A stretch of DNA of 64,000 nt from positions 69,255,772 through 69,319,771 of the forward strand of contig NC_092051.1 of NCBI RefSeq assembly GCF_003086295.3, written 5' to 3'. The stretch comes from Arachis hypogaea (Eukaryota > Streptophyta > Magnoliopsida > Fabales > Fabaceae). The notes beneath the pieces are model-generated. The model was not told the DNA's origin, searched no databases, and saw only the letters and a program-made list of their open reading frames with translations. The translations under genes and the position numbers were made by a program. Below are positions 32,064 through 44,011 of the stretch, piece by piece; positions within the stretch are counted from its first letter, which is position 1, and every line of letters begins with the position of its first letter.

Positions 32064-34604
32064 TGATGTCAGGGCATCTTGGCTAGTTTTACTAGCCATT
32101 TTTTGTATGCTTTAGGTTGGTTTCATGCATTTTCTTAGGAAATAAGCAAGTATTTGGTTGAAAATGCATTCATACCATGGTTCAAGCAAACATTGTGAAT
32201 TTTAAATGATTTTATGACAATTATGCATGAATTGAATGATAAAATGGATGATGCATGATCTCATGATTAAGAGCAAGACTTTGATGTACTTTGTTTGATT
32301 GATTTCAGGTAACAAGAAGCAGAGAAGAGCCACGTTAGTGGCTACGTTAGTACCACTAACGTGGCCATTAAAGTGGAAGGAAGAAAAGCTTGGAAAGTTA
32401 GTGAGAATGTTAACGCCACTAACGTTAACGAAGGGCAAGAAGACCCACGTTAGCGACCCCATTAGCTCCACTAACGTGGGCACTAACGTGGAAGAAAAGA
32501 GAAGCCCCAACGTTAGTGAGAAAGTTAATGGCATTAACTTTGAAGAAGGAGCAGCGTTATTAGCAACAGTGAGTGCCAATAACGCTAGCAAAGCAAAAGA
32601 AGGCCCACGTTAGCTCCCACGTTAGTTACATTAATGTGGGAACTAACGTGGAAGGAAAGGGAAGCGCCAACGTTAGTGGAAAAAGTGAGTTCCACTAACG
32701 TTTGTGAAGCAAAGGAAGACCCACGTTAATGGCCACGTTAGTTACACTAACGTGGACATTAACGTGGGCAAAAGTCTCACCTGGCAGCCTGACCATGCCT
32801 TCTTCAAACAAGAATAACTTGAGCCACAAAGCTCCAAATGAGGTGATTCCAATGGCATTGGAAATTAAGATTCTAGATCTTTCCAAGAATATATGGCACT
32901 ACATGGTAGACACTGAATTTGAGGGAGAAAACCTGCCCCGAAAGTGCAAAGATGAACATGGTATCAACCTGTAGTAAGGCCAGCTGACCTCTTCACCTTC
33001 CAAGAAGTGTAACTCGAGCTGTAGAGCTCCAAATGATGCGCTTTCAAAGGCGTTGGAAAGTAGACATCCAGGGCTTTTCAACATTATATAATAGTATAGG
33101 GTGGACATTAAGTTTGAGCTCCAAAACCTGGCAATATAAAGCCCCTGATAGCTAACGTTATTGTGACTCGCTTTTTCCAGTAACGCTAGCGACTATGCCA
33201 GCGACCTTGTCCACTTCAAAGGAGAACAACTTGAGTTACAGAGGTCCAATTGAAGTGATTCCAGTTGAGTTAGAAAGCTGACATTCAGAGCTTTCCAAAG
33301 ATATATAATACTTTATAGTGGGCATGAAATTGGAGCACAAACCAGAGGCATCTTTTAAGCCCCAAAAACACCAACTGGGTAGCAAGTGCGACGTTAGCCA
33401 CACTAACTTCAGCACTAACGCCACACTTGTAGCGTTAGTGTGGCTAACGTTAGCACTGACATTAGCACCTGGACCTCAACTTGATTCACTTATAAGAACC
33501 ACCCAACCTCAAGGAAACAAGCCCACAAGTGTTAACCAATCAAGGCCGCAAGAAGCATCTAGAATAGAAATTTTCATTTAATTGTAATTTGCTTTTAATT
33601 TCATTTCATTTTGTAATTTAGGAGAGCCTATATAAAGGCCTTAGTTTTTACATTCAAGAGATTCTGGAATGGGGGATTGAAGAGGGGTCTTCGGACTCCC
33701 TCCCCTCACACACTTTTCCTTCTCTTTCTTTTTCTTTGTACTTTTCATTTATGAATTTTGAAGTTTCAATTTTAGTTTTAATCTTCATCTTTACTTTTCT
33801 GCACTTTCTTTCTTTTCTATTTTGGTAGAGCAATGATCAACTAACTCTTTCATTGGGTTAGAGAGCTCTATTGTGATTCAATGGATTAATTATAGTTCTT
33901 ATTCTTCTTCTTCTTTCTTTTCTCTTGATTTTACTAGAGAGCTTTCGATCTTCATCCAATTGGGTAATTGTCTCGGAAGAGAAATTGCTCATACTTGGAT
34001 TTCCTCTGAACCTTGGAAGAGGAATGAGAAAATCATGCTAGAAATACTCTCTCACATTGGATTAGGTTGGGGGTTGGATGGATATTGTGACATTTAATTC
34101 TACCAATACTTTGATCTATGAATGTGTGTGGTATAATCAGTGACCAAACTTCATCTCTTCCCATGAGCAATTAAATCAAGGAATTGGAAAATTGTTCAAG
34201 CTTAGAGAGATTGGATTGCCAAGGAATTGGGATCCAATCACTTAAGATTGCCAAGGAGATCAATGAATGCATTGATTGAGGAAGAGATGAGAATGAACTT
34301 GATCCGGAGGATTTCAATATCTCTTGATCCCAATGTTCATTTTATTTTTAGTTCTTACATTTACTTTTCTTGCCATTTTACTTTTCTGCACTTTATTGCT
34401 TTCTTTACTTTTATGCTATTTACTTTTCCTGTTGCTCATCATTCAAATCTGAACCGTCTAACTAGGATAATCAATTAACCATTGATTGCTTAATCCGTTA
34501 ATCTCTGTGGGATTTGACCTCACTCTTTTGTGAGTTATTACTTGATGACAATTCGGTATACTTGTCGAAGGAAAATTTGTTGAGAGACAAGTTTCCGTGC
34601 ATCA
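32064..34604 (+). repeat. Tandem element LTR 2
   Basis: TGATGTCAGGGC ... GTGCATCA, 2541 bp. Shares nearly all differences from LTR1 with LTR3, so it derives mainly from the 3' LTR lineage. Contains the word cluster 32330-32770, reverse module copies at about 32807-32895, 33006-33092 and 33222-33311, and the U5 hairpin. The first ~300 bp appears identical to LTR3. Confidence 0.93.
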
Positions 34605-37600
34605 AGTTTATGGTGCCGTTGCCAGGGATTAATCATGATTAACAAACTACCGGTTGATTGATTTACTAGATTAGACAATTTTCCTTTGTCTTTGTTTTCT
34701 GTTGCTTCTTATTTTCTTTTGCTAACTAACTGTTTGTGATATTGCCTCACTAAGAATCCTTCATTTATTACAATGGAGATTCCAATTTCTTTTGGTGATT
34801 ATTGTTTGAGACAGAGCTTTTTGCAGGAAAGAAAGGAGCATCCATCATATTTTAGTCAATCAAATTTCATGGAAAACTCTCCACCACCACAGAATGATTC
34901 ACTTTACTATGCTCATGGTGGGTGGGAGTATTCAAGAACATGAAATGGGGTACTTTTCAGAGCCACAAAATGGTCCATATTTTGGCAAATTTGATCACTA
35001 CTCAAGTTGTGGCTAGAAAGATCAAAATCAAAGATATTTCACTCATTCATACCCCATTCATCAAGAGCCATCACCTCTCAATTATCCAACCTCACCTCCA
35101 AGTTTCACATGCCTAAATTCTTCATCACTTGAGTATACCTCAGCACAAAATTCTGTCCCAAATCCATACAATTCATTTCACCATCTACAAAACTCAATCC
35201 ACTACCCACAAGAGTTATACCACTTTCAGAACACACAACCACAAAACAACCAATTCCATTCACAAGCCAACCCCGACCAACCATTACAACCTACCCAACC
35301 TCTTTTAGATAGACTTGCTAGGATGGAACTCATCATTGAAGAACTCAAAAAAAGTAGAGAAGAAGAGAGACTCGCTAGGATAGAACTCCTCCTTGAAGAA
35401 ATAATAAAGACAAACGAAGAGGAGAAAATAGCAAGAAGAGACCATGAAAAAAAATTGAGACAGAATGCACAACTCTATTCTGAAGAACAATTCATTGAAG
35501 AGCTGAGATCACAAAGAGAGACCACTTCACTCTCTCCAGAAATAGAGGAGTTCATTCAAATGTCAAGAACAAGGGAGGAATCAGAAGAACAAGAAAAAGA
35601 GGCAGCCATACCAAGTGAGATTCATATGAAGAAGGAGGAGGTTGTGAGAGTATATAAGCCTAAGGCTCCAAACCCACAGAGGTTACTAAGGGTGACAAAG
35701 GAACATGCAAACTCACTCCCAAAAGACTCAATGCAACATCATGTAGAAGAAAGGGAGGAAGTCAATCAAGGGAGTCCACACTACTCCAATAAAATAGAGA
35801 GTTGCATAAAGGTTGAGTTTATTGAACCACCAATTCAAGAAGCCCTTGATGAAGAGGATGCTCCAACCATCATACAACACCCAAGTCCTGAAATCAAGGT
35901 GGTGAAGGCAATTAACATGAGCACTAAAAAGAGGATGGTGACCAAGAAAAGAAGGACAATATCCATGAAGAAGAAAAGGTCAACCAAAAGTCATTCCACC
36001 CCTACCCCAACAAGTAAGTTTACTCAAGCTAACAACAGAAGAAGGCTTGCTGGTGAGATGCACTCAAAACAAGGGGCATTAACTGGCTCCTCTTTCCTCT
36101 TGAGGTCATTCCTCTTAACAAACTGGAAGAAGAGAAAGAAATTCATGAACAACATGTCAAGCTAATGACATTAAAAGAGCGCTTGTTGGGAGGCAACCCA
36201 ACCGTAGGTAACATTTTCTTTCCTTGCTTAGTTTACTTTCAATAATTTGACATATGATTGCATTCTATGTTTGGTGTTGCCATGCAACAAAATGATTTTC
36301 AATCTTCACTAGGTATTTGCATTATTCTAAAATGACAGTGTCACACTAAGTTTGGTATTGCCACTTAACTTTCATGCAAAGTACCATGCCAACACCACTT
36401 ATTAATGCCATCAAAATGTCTCTGTTTGTATTTCTTGTGCCTTTATTGTGATCCTTAATCTTGCTTGCTGAAACACATGCATACTCACACTTTATTCTAA
36501 GATATTCATGATTCATCATAAACCCCATCACCACTGTTTTACTTGTTGCTTGAGGATAAGTAATCATTCTAAGTTTGGTGTGGGAAGGGGAAGAATAGGA
36601 GGAAAAGGACAACAACAATGAAGATGAACTACAAGGTGGTAAAGTTCCTTTTTCCTCTTACTTATTTCCAGCACTTTAAATTGCATGATGGTCTTCTATT
36701 TATGCATGTGTGATTACTCCTTGTGAATAAGCATAAATTGATATTTGATTTGTAACATGTTGCTATGATATCATGATTATCATCTTGAATTTTACTTGCA
36801 CCCAATATCTCTAAGAATGCAACAAGGAAATCATTCTTGTGAAAGGAAAATGTTGAAGAATTTTATAAATCTTGGGGCAAGCAAAAGATTAAGAGGAGTG
36901 GAGGTTCTGATTGTATGATTGTGTATTGAGGTTGTATGTTTGTGAAAACTTGCATGGGAGCTCATAGACAGGAACTGAAATTTAGAGAAGTATTATGGAA
37001 TTTCTCAAACATCTATTAATCCAATAAGCAGCAACAAAATAAAACAAAAGAAAAAGAAAAACAAAGAACAAGCCCAAGGCTCTGAGCATCAATTACTAGG
37101 AAGAAAAAGAAAGAAACAAGAACTCAAAGAGTTATTGTCCTAGTTAAATGCTTGTGGTGGATTTGTGTCTAAGAGAGAGGCTTGATCAAGTATATCCTAA
37201 GGGGTGCTTCAACACCTAATGCCTTAGACCAACTGGTTTGGGAGTATTGATTGAAAGCTTATCTTAAAAAGCCGCTTTGAGACATGATACCTAGAGTCGA
37301 GGCCAAGATACAAAAAGAAAAGAAAAATGCTAGAAAATAAGTCCTGCTTCAAAGGTGACAATCTATAAAGAGGATTCCATAATATCATTTGAATGAAAGT
37401 CCTAAGATCTAAGACTTCCAAAATGTAAGGACTAATGAGCACTAGAATCCTTGCATAAGCATACAAATTAGAGTTAACCCCACTGTCACTTATTCACTTT
37501 ACCCACTAAGGCATCATAAGCAATTCTTCAATGCATTCCAATTAAGAGAATTCTTTGTGCATAGTTCTTTTCTTGCTTGGGGATAAGCAAGATTTAAGTT

Positions 37601-37608
37601 TGGTGTTG
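34605..37608 (+). other. Tandem element internal region 2
   Basis: Same 3004-bp layout as internal region 1: primer site 34611-34628, gag-like ORF 35323-36165, hairpin 36185-36202, 3' non-coding region and PPT 37595-37608. Confidence 0.9.
35323..36165 (+). CDS. Gag-like protein of the non-autonomous tandem element, copy 2
   Basis: Second copy of the 280-codon frame, differing from copy 1 by two amino acids (E to K in the REEKLRQ context, R to M in IQRSRT) and a few silent bases, all in the first two thirds; the last third is identical in DNA. Same caveats: charged coiled-coil-like N-terminus, basic centre, no catalytic domain, and a likely frameshift near both ends relative to an ancestral longer gag. 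Two such similar copies 5545 bp apart reflect duplication of the whole internal region rather than two insertions. Confidence 0.6.
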   Translation: MELIIEELKKSREEERLARIELLLEEIIKTNEEEKIARRDHEKKLRQNAQLYSEEQFIEELRSQRETTSLSPEIEEFIQMSRTREESEEQEKEAAIPSEIHMKKEEVVRVYKPKAPNPQRLLRVTKEHANSLPKDSMQHHVEEREEVNQGSPHYSNKIESCIKVEFIEPPIQEALDEEDAPTIIQHPSPEIKVVKAINMSTKKRMVTKKRRTISMKKKRSTKSHSTPTPTSKFTQANNRRRLAGEMHSKQGALTGSSFLLRSFLLTNWKKRKKFMNNMSS

Positions 37609-40149
37609 TGATGTCAGGGCATCTTGGCTAGTTTTACTAGCCATTTTTTGTATGCTTTAGGTTGGTTTCATGCATTTTCTTAGGAAATAAGCAAGTATTT
37701 GGTTGAAAATGCATTCATACCATGGTTCAAGCAAACATTGTGAATTTTAAATGATTTTATGACAATTATGCATGAATTGAATGATAAAATGGATGATGCA
37801 TGATCTCATGATTAAGAGCAAGACTTTGATGTACTTTGTTTGATTGATTTCAGGTAACAAGAAGCAGAGAAGAGCCACGTTAGTGGCTACGTTAGTGCCA
37901 CTAACGTGGCCATTAAAGTGGAAGGAAGAAAAGCTTGGAAAGTTAGTGAGAATGTTAACGCCACTAACGTTAACGAAGGGCAAGAAGACCCACGTTAGCG
38001 ACCCCATTAGCTCCACTAACGTGGGCACTAACGTGGAAGAAAAGAGAAGCCCCAACGTTAGTGAGAAAGTTAATGGCATTAACTTTGAAGAAGGAGCAGC
38101 GTTATTAGCAACAGTGAGTGCCAATAACGCTAGCAAAGCAAAAGAAGGCCCACGTTAGCTCCCATGTTAGTTACATTAACGTGGGAACTAACGTGGAAGG
38201 AAAGGGAAGCGCCAACGTTAGTGGAAAAAGTGAGTTCCACTAACGTTTGCGAAGCAAAGGAAGACCCACGTTAATGGCCACGTTAGTTACACTAACGTGG
38301 ACATTAACGTGGGCAAAAGTCTTACCTGGCAGCCTGACCATGCCTTCTTCAAACAAGAATAACTTGAGCCACAAAGCTCCAAATGAGGTGATTCCAATGG
38401 CATTGGAAATTAAGATTCCAGATCTTTCCAAGAATATATGGCACTACATGGTAGACACTGAATTTGAGGGAGAAAACCTGCCCCGAAAGTGCAAAGATGA
38501 ACATGGTATCAACCTGTAGTAAGGCCAGCTGACCTCTTCACCTTCCAAGAAGTGTAACTCGAGCTGTAGAGCTCCAAATGATGCGCTTTCAAAGGCGTTG
38601 GAAAGTAGACATCCAGGGCTTTTCAACATTATATAATAGTATAGGGTGGACATTAAGTTTGAGCTCCAAAACCTGGCAATATAAAGCCCCTGATAGCTAA
38701 CGTTATTGTGACTCGCTTTTTCCAGTAACGCTAGCGACTATGCCAGCGACTTTGTCCACTTCAAAGGAGCACAACTTGAGTTACAGAGGTCCAATTGAAG
38801 TGATTCCAGTTGAGTTAGAAAGCTGACATTCAGAGCTTTCCAAAGATATATAATACTTCATAGTGGGCATGAAATTGGAGCACAAACCAGAGGCATCTTT
38901 TAAGCCCCAAAAACACCAACTGGGTAGCAAGTGCGACGTTAGCCACACTAACTTCAGCACTAACGCCACACTTATAGCGTTAGTGTGGCTAACATTAGCA
39001 CTGACATTAGCACCTAGACCTCAACTTGATTCACTTATAAGGACCACCCAACCTCAAGGAAGCAAGCCCACAAGTGTTAACCAATCAAGGCCGCAAGAAG
39101 CATCTAGAATAGAAATTTTCATTTAATTGTAATTTACTTTTAATTTCATTTCATTTTGTAATTTAGGAGAGCCTATATAAAGGCCTTAGTTTTTACATTC
39201 AAGAGATTCTGGAATGGGGGATTGAAGAGGGGTCTTCGGACTCCCTCCCCTCACACACTTTTCCTTCTCTTTCTTTTTCTTTGTACTTTTCATTTATGAA
39301 TTTTGAAGTTTCAATTTTAGTTTTAATCTTCATCTTTACTTTTCTGCACTTTCTTTCTTTTCTATTTTGGTAGAGCAATGATCAACTAACTCTTTCATTA
39401 GGTTAGAAAGCTCTATTGTGATTCAATGGATTAATTATAGTTCTTATTCTTCTTCTTCTTTCTTTTCTCTTGATTTTACTAGAGAGCTTTCGATCTTCAT
39501 CCAATTGGGTAATTGTCTCTGAAGAGAAATTGCTCATACTTGGATTTCCTCTGAACCTTGGAAGAGGAATGAGGAAATCATGCTAGAAATGCTCTCTCAC
39601 ATTGGATTAGGTTGGGGGTTGGATGGATATTGTGACATTTAATTCTACCAATACTTTGATCTATGAATGTGTGTGGTATAATCAGTGACCAAACTTCATC
39701 TCTTCCCATGAGCAATTAAATCAAGGAATTGGGAAATTGTTCAAGCTTAGAGAGATTGGATTGCCAAGGAATTGGGATCCAATCACTTAAGATTGCCAAG
39801 GAGATCAATGAATGCATTGATTGAGGAAGAGATGAGAATGAACTTGATCCGGAGGATTTCAATACCTCTTGATCCCAATGTTCATTTTATTTTTAGTTCT
39901 TACATTTACTTTTCTTGCCATTTTACTTTTCTGCACTTTATTGCTTTCTTTACTTTTATGCTATTTACTTTTCTTGTTGCTCATCATTCAAATCTGAACC
40001 GTCTAACTAGGATAATCAATTAACCATTGATTGCTTAATCCGTTAATCTCTGTGGGATTTGACCTCACTCTTTTGTGAGTTATTACTTGACGACAATTCG
40101 GTATACTTGCCGAAGGAAAATTTGTTGAGAGACAAGTTTTCGTGCATCA
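37609..40149 (+). repeat. Tandem element LTR 3
   Basis: TGATGTCAGGGC ... GTGCATCA, 2541 bp, followed by CTCTA. Word cluster 37875-38315; reverse module copies at about 38352-38440, 38551-38637 and 38767-38856. A few private changes (TTTTCGTG for TTTCCGTG, GACGACAATT for GATGACAATT). Confidence 0.93.
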
Positions 40150-40154
40150 CTCTA

Positions 40155-40649
40155 TCAGCTATTCCTTTCTTGGCTTTTTGCTGCCTTGAGTTGAAACATT
40201 CAATGTCTTCCCACTCTTTAAATGAACAGCTTGGCATTCTTCTGTTATCTGTTTAGATAGCTGCTGTCTTGTCTGATCCAATTGTGCTTCCATATTTTGG
40301 TTGGCATTTTTAGTGTCTTGGAGCATCTCTTTGAATTCTGCGAATTGTTTTGTTATAATAAGCAATTGCTGATTGAGTTCAGCAACTTGTTCTTGAGGAC
40401 TAAGTTCAGTGGATATTGCTTTAGCCTCTTCTTTCTGGGAGGACTCACTACTCAAGTACAGATGCTGATTTCTAGCAATTGTATCAATGAGCTATTGAGC
40501 CTCTTCAATTGTCTTTCTTATATGTATAGATCCACCAGCTGAGTGATCTAGAGATATTTGAGCTTTTTCTGTAAGCCCATAGTAAAAGATGTCTAACTGC
40601 ACCCACTCTGAAAACATTTCAGAGGGGCATTTCCTTAGCATCCCTCTAT
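40155..40649 (-). pseudogene. gag: Element H gag middle piece
   Basis: Minus-strand gag between the two insertions. Reads RGMLRKCPSEMFSEWVQLDIFYYGLTEKAQISLDHSAGGSIHIRKTIEEAQ, stop TAG 40492-40494, LIDTIARNQHLY..., a coiled-coil-like segment (ELNQQLLIITKQFAEFKEMLQ, NMEAQLDQTRQQLSKQ) and ECQAVHLKSGKTLNVSTQ, then TAG near 40161 and LIE, which continues at 26548. The first part corresponds to the end of the retrotransposon gag domain, as in E1 (CPPEMFNEWDVLQNFYEGLT, LDHSAGGS). Two in-frame stops make it non-functional even without the insertions. Confidence 0.88.
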
Positions 40650-40654
40650 ACCTT

Positions 40655-42136
40655 TGATGATTGGACTTTTGTGTGGTATAGAATTCACAATAAATTCTCG
40701 TTGCAAGTATAGTTTCTGAACCAACAATAATCCTTTCATACAAAAAGTTGTTTGTCACAAGTACAAACCCCTAAATTTATAAACCGAAGTATTGAACCTC
40801 GGGTCGTTCTCCCTAGGAATTGTAATAAAGTATTCTTGTTATTGGTTATGAAGTATGTTTGGGGTTTTGAGGTTTTAGACAAGAAACATAAATGGCAAAA
40901 AAAATAAACTAACAACTAACAAAGCTCTTGGCAAGATATGAGAACTAGAAGTCCCATCATAGTTATCCTCCTCAATTGTGACCACAAATTGTCCATTGCT
41001 ACCACTTAGTTAACCTCTAACCATGGAGGAAAGTCAAGTGGATGAATCAACTTGATTTCACAAGTCCTAGCCAACTCCCAAGGGAAAGACTAGCTTTAGT
41101 GGAATCCAAATCAATTAGCAACTTCTAACCAACAATCAACAAAGAAATTAGACAACTCAAGCATCACTAATTACTCTACCAAAGCCAAGAGATACAAAAT
41201 CTACACTAAAATCCAACCAATTATTTTATCAAACACTTGGAAGGCATAAAAGGAAATCAAAGTAAATTGACAACAAAAATAGAATCTAACAACAATTATG
41301 GTAATGAATTAACAACAACAATCAAAAGGAACACAATTATTATGAATCACCTCTAATTGAATTGAAAGAGAAGAGAAGAAACAAAAATAGATCTACAACA
41401 AAGCATGGAAACAAAATAGAAGAGATTACAACAAAAGAATAGAGGAAGATGAATGTAACAACAAGAATTGAGAAGCAAAAGTAGAATAAAGTATGAATGA
41501 AAATATTTCCTCCAAAAATTAAACTAAACTAAACTAATGTGTGAAAGTATGTTAATTTTCCTTTAATCCTTGGCTTAAATAGCATCAGAAATGAGTTGGA
41601 TTGGGCCTACAAGGCTTCTAAAATCGCTGGCCACGTGTTTGACTAAGTGAATTGTGTGCGCCCATGGACGCGTACGCATATTGTGCGTGTGCACGTCTCT
41701 ATGCGAAATGCAACCATGGCAAATCTTATATCATTTCGAAGCTCCGGATGTTAGCTTTCCAACACAACTAGAACCGCATCATTTGGACCTTTGTAGCTCA
41801 AGTTATGGTCGTTTAAGTGCGAAGAGGTCAGCTTGACAGCTTTTGCGATTCCTTCATTTCTTCATGAGTTCTCCATTTTTACATGCTTTTCCTTCATTCC
41901 CTTGATCCAATCTTTGCCTCCTAAATCTGAAATCACTTATCAAATATATCAAGGCATCTAATGGAATCAAGGTGAATTGAATTTAGCTCTTTTAAGACCT
42001 AAAAGCATGTTTTCACACTTAAGCACAATTAAAGGAGAAATTATAAAACCATGCTATTTCATTGGATAAATGGGAGAAAGGTTGACAAAACCCTCTAAAT
42101 TCAACACAAGATAAACCCTAAATATGGGGTTTATCA
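40655..42136 (-). repeat. E2 3' LTR (left), 1482 bp
   Basis: Very similar to the right LTR but lacks a ~60-bp segment present at about 50853-50935 (AACCTAGATCTAAGAACTAA and following). Contains one shared-module copy (41724-41806) and CpG words (GGACGCGTACGCATATTG) near 41665-41700. Confidence 0.92.
41724..41806 (+). repeat. Shared ~85-bp LTR module, copy in the E2 left LTR
   Basis: CTTATATCATTTCGAAGCTC, GGATGTTAGCTTTCCAAC, ATTTGGACCTTTGTAGCTCA. Same order of blocks as in S1 and H. Confidence 0.7.
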
Positions 42137-42508
42137 ACCTCTCCACACTTAAACCAAGCATGTCCTCATGCTTAAACCAAGAGAAAGCAAAGGATATCAA
42201 CATTTATTCAATGAGATCTAACTAAATGCACTATCTATATGCATGCAACTAAATGCAAAATGATTCTACCTACTTGGTTAAAAATAATTCAATCTCCAAG
42301 ACATACATGCATAAGTAGGGCTAAGGTCCTATGACGACTCATGAATCCTACCAATCTAAATATCAAAATGAAGTTCAAGTAGACTTGCAAGAAGAACGCT
42401 CATGAAAGCCGGGAATCAAGGAATTGAGCATCGAACCCTCACCGAAAGAGTTTGCACTCTAGTCGCTCAAGTGTGTAGGGTCGATTCTCTCAATTCTCCC
42501 CTAATCAT
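42137..42508 (-). other. E2 3' internal end with polypurine tract
   Basis: On the plus strand ACCTCTCCACACTTAAA follows the LTR (sense TTTAAGTGTGGAGAGGT, the probable polypurine tract). The rest has no gene; GCATGAGGACATGC (sense) is shared with P at 10786-10799. Confidence 0.65.
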
Positions 42509-44006
42509 TGATAAACCACTATTTTATGGTTTATATTGTGCTTAATTGTATGGTTTTATCAATTCTTTACCCACTTATTCATATGATTGGCATGCATTTA
42601 TATTTCCTTCCTAAAATTATTACATGATTGAATATTTGCTTCCTAAAGACTTTTAATTATGTATTTTAATTCTCCTTCATTCCATTAGATGCCGTGATCT
42701 GTGTGTTAAGTATTTCAGGCTTTATAGGGCATGAATGACTTGGAGATTGGAATGGAAGCTTGCAAAAATGGAAGGAACACAAGAAATTGAGGAGATGACC
42801 AGCGAGAAGTGACGCAGATGCATGGCTCACACGACCGCGCGACATAGAGGAAATCGCAGTGACGCGGACGCATGGCTCACGCGACCGCGCGGATTGGAAC
42901 TATACAAGTGACGCGGAGGCGTGGACGACGCGCACACGTGGCAAGGCAAAACACCGAATGATGCGTCCGCATGAATGACGCAATCGCGTGACATGCGCGA
43001 TCTGCAGAATCTGCAGAATTCGCTGGGGCGATTTTGGGCCCTGTTTTGACCCAATTTTCGGCCCAGAAAAGCATACTAGAGCCAAGGAACATAGAAAAAT
43101 GAGGGAGAATATTCATTCCACACAATTTTCTCAGTTTTAGATCTAGTTTTTACTCCTCCTCTAGGTTTTCTCTCTACACATTCATAGTTCTTAGGATTTG
43201 ATTTTTATTGCTTTTTGCATTGGGATATTGAGAAGAGTTATTACCTCAGCGAGACTTCGTCATTCTAGTTTATTTTCCTTACCTGTCTCTTACTCTTCCA
43301 TGTCCTTTGTTTACTCAGAATTATTATTGGATTATTTTTAGAATTTATTAATACAAGAACTATTTTTATTTCTAATTGATCCCTTTGATTATTATTTATC
43401 ATGTCTTTCTATATTTTCCTTTCCTATGTTATGAATTCTACATTTACAATGAGCGAGTAGTTCCATAACTTGGATGGGAGTTGATTGAAGGGAAGACCTT
43501 GAGTTGGAATGCTTAAAAGAAAAATTGTAATTGGGTTTATTGTTGGATTGCCCTCTAGTCACTGACATCAATCCTTTTCAATTGAGCGGATTGGAACTTG
43601 TGAATAGAAATAGCTTTCCAACTTGCTTGACTTTCCCTTACCTAGTAAGGGATAACTAAACAGAACAACCCTCAATTATCAATTAATCTTGAGAGTACTC
43701 CAACAAGAATAGGGCTTCCGACTAATCTACTCCCAGTCAAGGCTTTTATTTAAAATTACACAAATTCTCTAATTTAATTTCCTGTTATTCAACTCAAACC
43801 ATTTTTTGAAAATATCTGATTAATAAAATAGCACACCTTTTTGCAACTCGTTAGGAGACGACCTAGGATTCATACTCCCAGTATTTTAATTTTTAATTTT
43901 GTGACAACCCTTCTAAATTGATAAGCGGATTTCTGGTTGGTTAAGAACTGTACTTGCAATGCATCTCTTATAATAAATTCTTAACACGCCAATTTCTGCC
44001 ACATCA
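42509..44006 (+). mobile_element. Solo LTR C (LTR A-D family) with perfect target duplication
   Basis: TGATAAACCACTATTTTATGG ... CTGCCACATCA, 1498 bp, flanked by ATCAT at 42504-42508 and at 44007-44011. No internal sequence. Plus orientation. CpG-word cluster at 42810-43010 (GTGACGCGGACGCATGG, CACGCGACCGCGCGG). Confidence 0.92.
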
Positions 44007-44011
44007 ATCAT

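Larger units (their letters stand above)
26554..40149 (+). mobile_element. Tandem non-autonomous LTR retrotransposon: LTR-internal-LTR-internal-LTR
   Basis: Three LTRs (26554-29059, 32064-34604, 37609-40149; 2506, 2541, 2541 bp) separate two internal regions of exactly 3004 bp each (29060-32063 and 34605-37608). One pair of CTCTA target duplications flanks the whole, so it is a single insertion that became a dimer, most simply by unequal LTR-LTR recombination. Each internal region has a tRNA-Asp-like primer site, one gag-like ORF and a purine-rich tract; no protease, RT, RNase H or integrase is present. It must have used enzymes of another element; the same primer type suggests Athila-lineage relatives such as H or E1. 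Confidence 0.93.

Noticed and set aside
32202..32591. 129-codon frame on the minus strand in the LTRs of the tandem element (also 37747-38136)
   Set aside because: It runs through the palindromic word cluster; repeats such as SLTWV/NVSGVN come from the words. No start context, and it is absent as an open frame in LTR1.
26549..40154. Two independent insertions of the same element side by side
   Set aside because: Only one pair of target duplications, three LTRs rather than four, and no host sequence between the units.
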